NCBI RefSeq assembly: GCF_042682045.1
Contig: NZ_JBHUGS010000005.1
Coordinates: 1-64,000 of the forward strand
Length of the DNA: 64,000 nt
Direction: 5' to 3'
Origin: Sphingomonas_R arantia
Lineage (GTDB): Bacteria; Pseudomonadota; Alphaproteobacteria; Sphingomonadales; Sphingomonadaceae
Below, piece after piece: positions 61,842 to 64,000 of the stretch. The stretch's first letter is position 1. Every line of letters starts with the position of its first letter. Under the pieces are notes generated by a model. It saw only the letters and a list, made by a program, of their open reading frames with translations, was not told the origin of the DNA and made no database searches. The translations under genes were made by a program, and so were the position numbers.

Positions 61842-64000
61842 ATGAACGCATGCCGCCCCCTCCTCGTCCTCCTCCTGCTCGGTACTGCGACGCTCCAGAT
61901 TCATGCCCAACCGCCGGTCGCCAAGCCAATCTACCGCCCGATTGCCCGGACGACGATCGCCACGCCGACGTTTCGCCTGGCACTCCGCACCGACACCCAG
62001 ACATTGGCACGGCTGTCCCCCATCAGCGACCCGGCGTTCGATTTCGTCCCTGGTGCCCGCGAAGCCGAGCGCGCCGGCGACGGCTACGTCCATATCGGCG
62101 ACATCCACCTCCGCCTCCGCAAGCCCGGCGGCCCCTGGACGGACTTTGCGTCCGCCCAGCACCGCGCTGCAATCCGCCGGCTGCCAACGAACGGCGCGAC
62201 GATCGCCGCCGCCGACATCACCGCCTCACTCGGCACCGCTAGCCCACTTCGCGTCGAACGCCGCTGGGTCGACGACCGCGGCGTCCTCGCGCTGCGCTTC
62301 ACGTTGACCAACATCACCGACGTGCCCGTCGAAGTGGGCGGGCTGGGCCTGCCGATGGTGTTCGACAACATCATCACCGATCGCACCCTCGAACAGGCGC
62401 ACGCGCAGGCCAGCTTCGTCGACCCCTATATCGGCCGCGACGCCGGCTATCTCCAGGTGACGCGGCTCAACGGCGCGGGCCCCGCCCTGCTCGTCCTGCC
62501 CGAGAAAGGCACGCCGCTCGAGGCGTATCGCCCGATCCTGGAAGCCGCCAAGGCCCCCACCGGCGACATCTTCACCGACCGCAGCAAGCGTGGCCAGACC
62601 TCGGAGGGGTTCTACGACTGGACCATCGCCAGCAAGGGGTTCGCTGAGCGCGAATGGGCGAAGGCCGGCGAACAATGGAACGTCCCGACCAGTTTCACGC
62701 TCGCCCCCGGCGCGACCCGCACGATCGGCGTCCGCTTCGTCACCGCACCCTCGATCGCCGCGATCGAAGATACGCTCATCGCCAACCACCGCCCCGTCGC
62801 GGTCGGCATCCCCGGCTACGTCGTCCCGACCGATCAGGACGCGTCGCTGTTCCTGAAGACCCCGCAACCGATCACCAGGGTCGAGAGCTTCCCCGCCGGC
62901 GCGCTCACCGCCACCCCGACGACAAGCGCCAAAGGCTGGGCACGCTACACCGTCCGCAGCAAGGGCTGGGGCCGCGCCACGCTCGCCATCACCTACGCCG
63001 ACGGCAGCGTCCAGACGGTCAGCTATTTCATCACCAAGCCGCTCGACCAGACCATGGCCGACCTCGGCCATTTCTCGACCACGCAGCAATGGTATGAGGA
63101 CAAGGCCGACCCATTCGGCCGCAACCCCGCGATCCTGACCTACGACCGCGAGGCCGGGAAGGTCGTCACGCAGGACCCGCGCGTCTGGATCTCGGGCATG
63201 AGCGACGAAGGCGGCGCCGGCAGCTGGGTCGCGGCGATCGCCAAGCAGCTCGACAACCCCGATCCGGTCGAGATCGCCAAGCTGCAACGCCTCGTCGACG
63301 AAACCATTCAGGGCGGGCTGCAAATCCCCGACGGCCCGCACGCCGGCGCCGTCCGCAAGAGCCTGTTCTACTACGATCCCGCCGCACATCCCGGCTATTA
63401 CGACCCGACCGTCGACTGGACGACCTGGACGTCCTGGTCGAAAAAGGCCGCCGGCGACCTCGGCCGCGCATACAATTACCCCCATGTCGCGGTCGGCCAC
63501 TGGGTCCTGTACCGCGTCGCGCGCAACCACCCTGGCCTCGTCACCGCGCATCCCTGGCGCTGGTATCTCGATCACGCCTACCAGACGACCACCGCGATGA
63601 TGCGCGACGCGCCGCACTACACGCAGTTCGGACTGATGGAGGGCGACGTCTTCGTCGACATCCTGAAGGACCTGAAGCGCGAGGGCCTGACCGCCGAGGC
63701 GACCGAAATGGAGCGCCTCATGAAGACCCGCGCCGACCACTGGCGCACGCTCGCTTTTCCGTTCGGCAGCGAAATGGCCTGGGACTCCACGGGCCAGCCC
63801 GAAGTCTATGCCTGGATGCGCTATTTCGGTTACCAGCCGCAGGCCGACGTCACGCGCCGCGTGGTCCTCGCCTATGATCCGACGATCCCGAGCTGGGGCT
63901 ACAACGGCAACGCGCGACGCTATTGGGACTTCCTCTACGGCGGCAAATATCCGCGGATCGAACGGCAGATCCACCATTACGGCTCCACCCTGAACGCCGT
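61842..64000 (+). CDS. DUF5695-type exported protein, 3' end outside window
   Basis: The frame is open from the ATG at 61842 to the end of the window (~719 residues visible). It starts with a Sec signal (MNACRPLLVLLLLGTATLQIHA) and has a beta-rich N-terminal part (VERRWVDDRGVLALRFTLTN), then a helical region with TYDREAGKVVTQDPRVWISGMSDEGG, YNYPHVAVGHW and LAFPFGSEMAWDSTGQPEVYAWMRYFG. This matches my memory of DUF5695, a large family found near glycan-degrading enzymes; its helical toroid part resembles glycoside hydrolases. It diverges from GH127 and shares the GTATAC control region. Its substrate is unknown. Confidence 0.7.
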   Translation, partial: MNACRPLLVLLLLGTATLQIHAQPPVAKPIYRPIARTTIATPTFRLALRTDTQTLARLSPISDPAFDFVPGAREAERAGDGYVHIGDIHLRLRKPGGPWTDFASAQHRAAIRRLPTNGATIAAADITASLGTASPLRVERRWVDDRGVLALRFTLTNITDVPVEVGGLGLPMVFDNIITDRTLEQAHAQASFVDPYIGRDAGYLQVTRLNGAGPALLVLPEKGTPLEAYRPILEAAKAPTGDIFTDRSKRGQTSEGFYDWTIASKGFAEREWAKAGEQWNVPTSFTLAPGATRTIGVRFVTAPSIAAIEDTLIANHRPVAVGIPGYVVPTDQDASLFLKTPQPITRVESFPAGALTATPTTSAKGWARYTVRSKGWGRATLAITYADGSVQTVSYFITKPLDQTMADLGHFSTTQQWYEDKADPFGRNPAILTYDREAGKVVTQDPRVWISGMSDEGGAGSWVAAIAKQLDNPDPVEIAKLQRLVDETIQGGLQIPDGPHAGAVRKSLFYYDPAAHPGYYDPTVDWTTWTSWSKKAAGDLGRAYNYPHVAVGHWVLYRVARNHPGLVTAHPWRWYLDHAYQTTTAMMRDAPHYTQFGLMEGDVFVDILKDLKREGLTAEATEMERLMKTRADHWRTLAFPFGSEMAWDSTGQPEVYAWMRYFGYQPQADVTRRVVLAYDPTIPSWGYNGNARRYWDFLYGGKYPRIERQIHHYGSTLNA

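Noticed and set aside
59770..61845. 691-codon plus-strand frame opposite GH127
   Set aside because: Shadow frame; GH127 motifs on the other strand are clear.
62226..63977. 583-codon minus-strand frame at the window end
   Set aside because: Opposite the DUF5695-type gene, which has a signal peptide and continuous family-like sequence on the plus strand.

Overview
The window reads as GC-rich alphaproteobacterial chromosome, most likely Sphingomonas or a close sphingomonad. The clues are codon use, dense operons joined by 4-base start/stop overlaps, many Tat-type signal peptides, tRNA remnants of sphingomonad type and the gene families present. I ran no database search, so the genus is an inference.

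1-13.3 kb is the right end of a siphovirus-like prophage. It holds the end of a tape measure protein, a tail-tip protein with 38-residue repeats, a tail fibre with an S74 self-cleaving chaperone, a lysis cassette (holin candidates, M15-type endolysin, nested Rz/Rz1-like spanins), small zinc-binding proteins and a DNA adenine methylase. It is followed by the 5' part of a tRNA-Pro gene, an AT-richer segment with a membrane protein gene, the 3' end of a tRNA that looks like tRNA-Glu, and a scrap resembling the start of a tyrosine integrase. This looks like a layered integration scar.

13.3-27 kb carries stress and signalling genes: a cNMP-domain/thioredoxin-reductase-like flavoprotein with a UBP zinc finger, a small conserved protein, two pirins, a TMEM175-like channel, a very large hybrid histidine kinase with a degenerate kinase-like head, two response regulators, a YoaK-type membrane protein, an alginate-export-type porin and a DoxX protein.

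27-47.5 kb is rich in duplicated accessory enzymes: two near-identical Tat-exported amidohydrolases in inverted orientation with an unusual Cys/His-rich tail, two isochorismatase-fold hydrolases, four alpha/beta hydrolases, two DoxX proteins, OsmC, an FMN reductase, a second copy of the small conserved protein next to a pirin remnant, a PNPOx-like protein, and regulators including a propeller-type histidine kinase.

47.9-50.5 kb has a membrane-bound AraC regulator and an S41-type protein. 50.5-64 kb looks like one catabolic locus for hydroxyproline-containing plant glycoproteins. It has an APC permease, a proline racemase/hydroxyproline epimerase-family enzyme, a DHDPS-family enzyme, a FAD amino-acid dehydrogenase, an M24 peptidase, a DUF885 metallopeptidase, an Ldh_2-type imine reductase, a GH127-type beta-L-arabinofuranosidase and a DUF5695-type protein cut by the window end. 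Two divergent promoters in it share a GTATACGA-type site. I consider this the most interesting system in the window.
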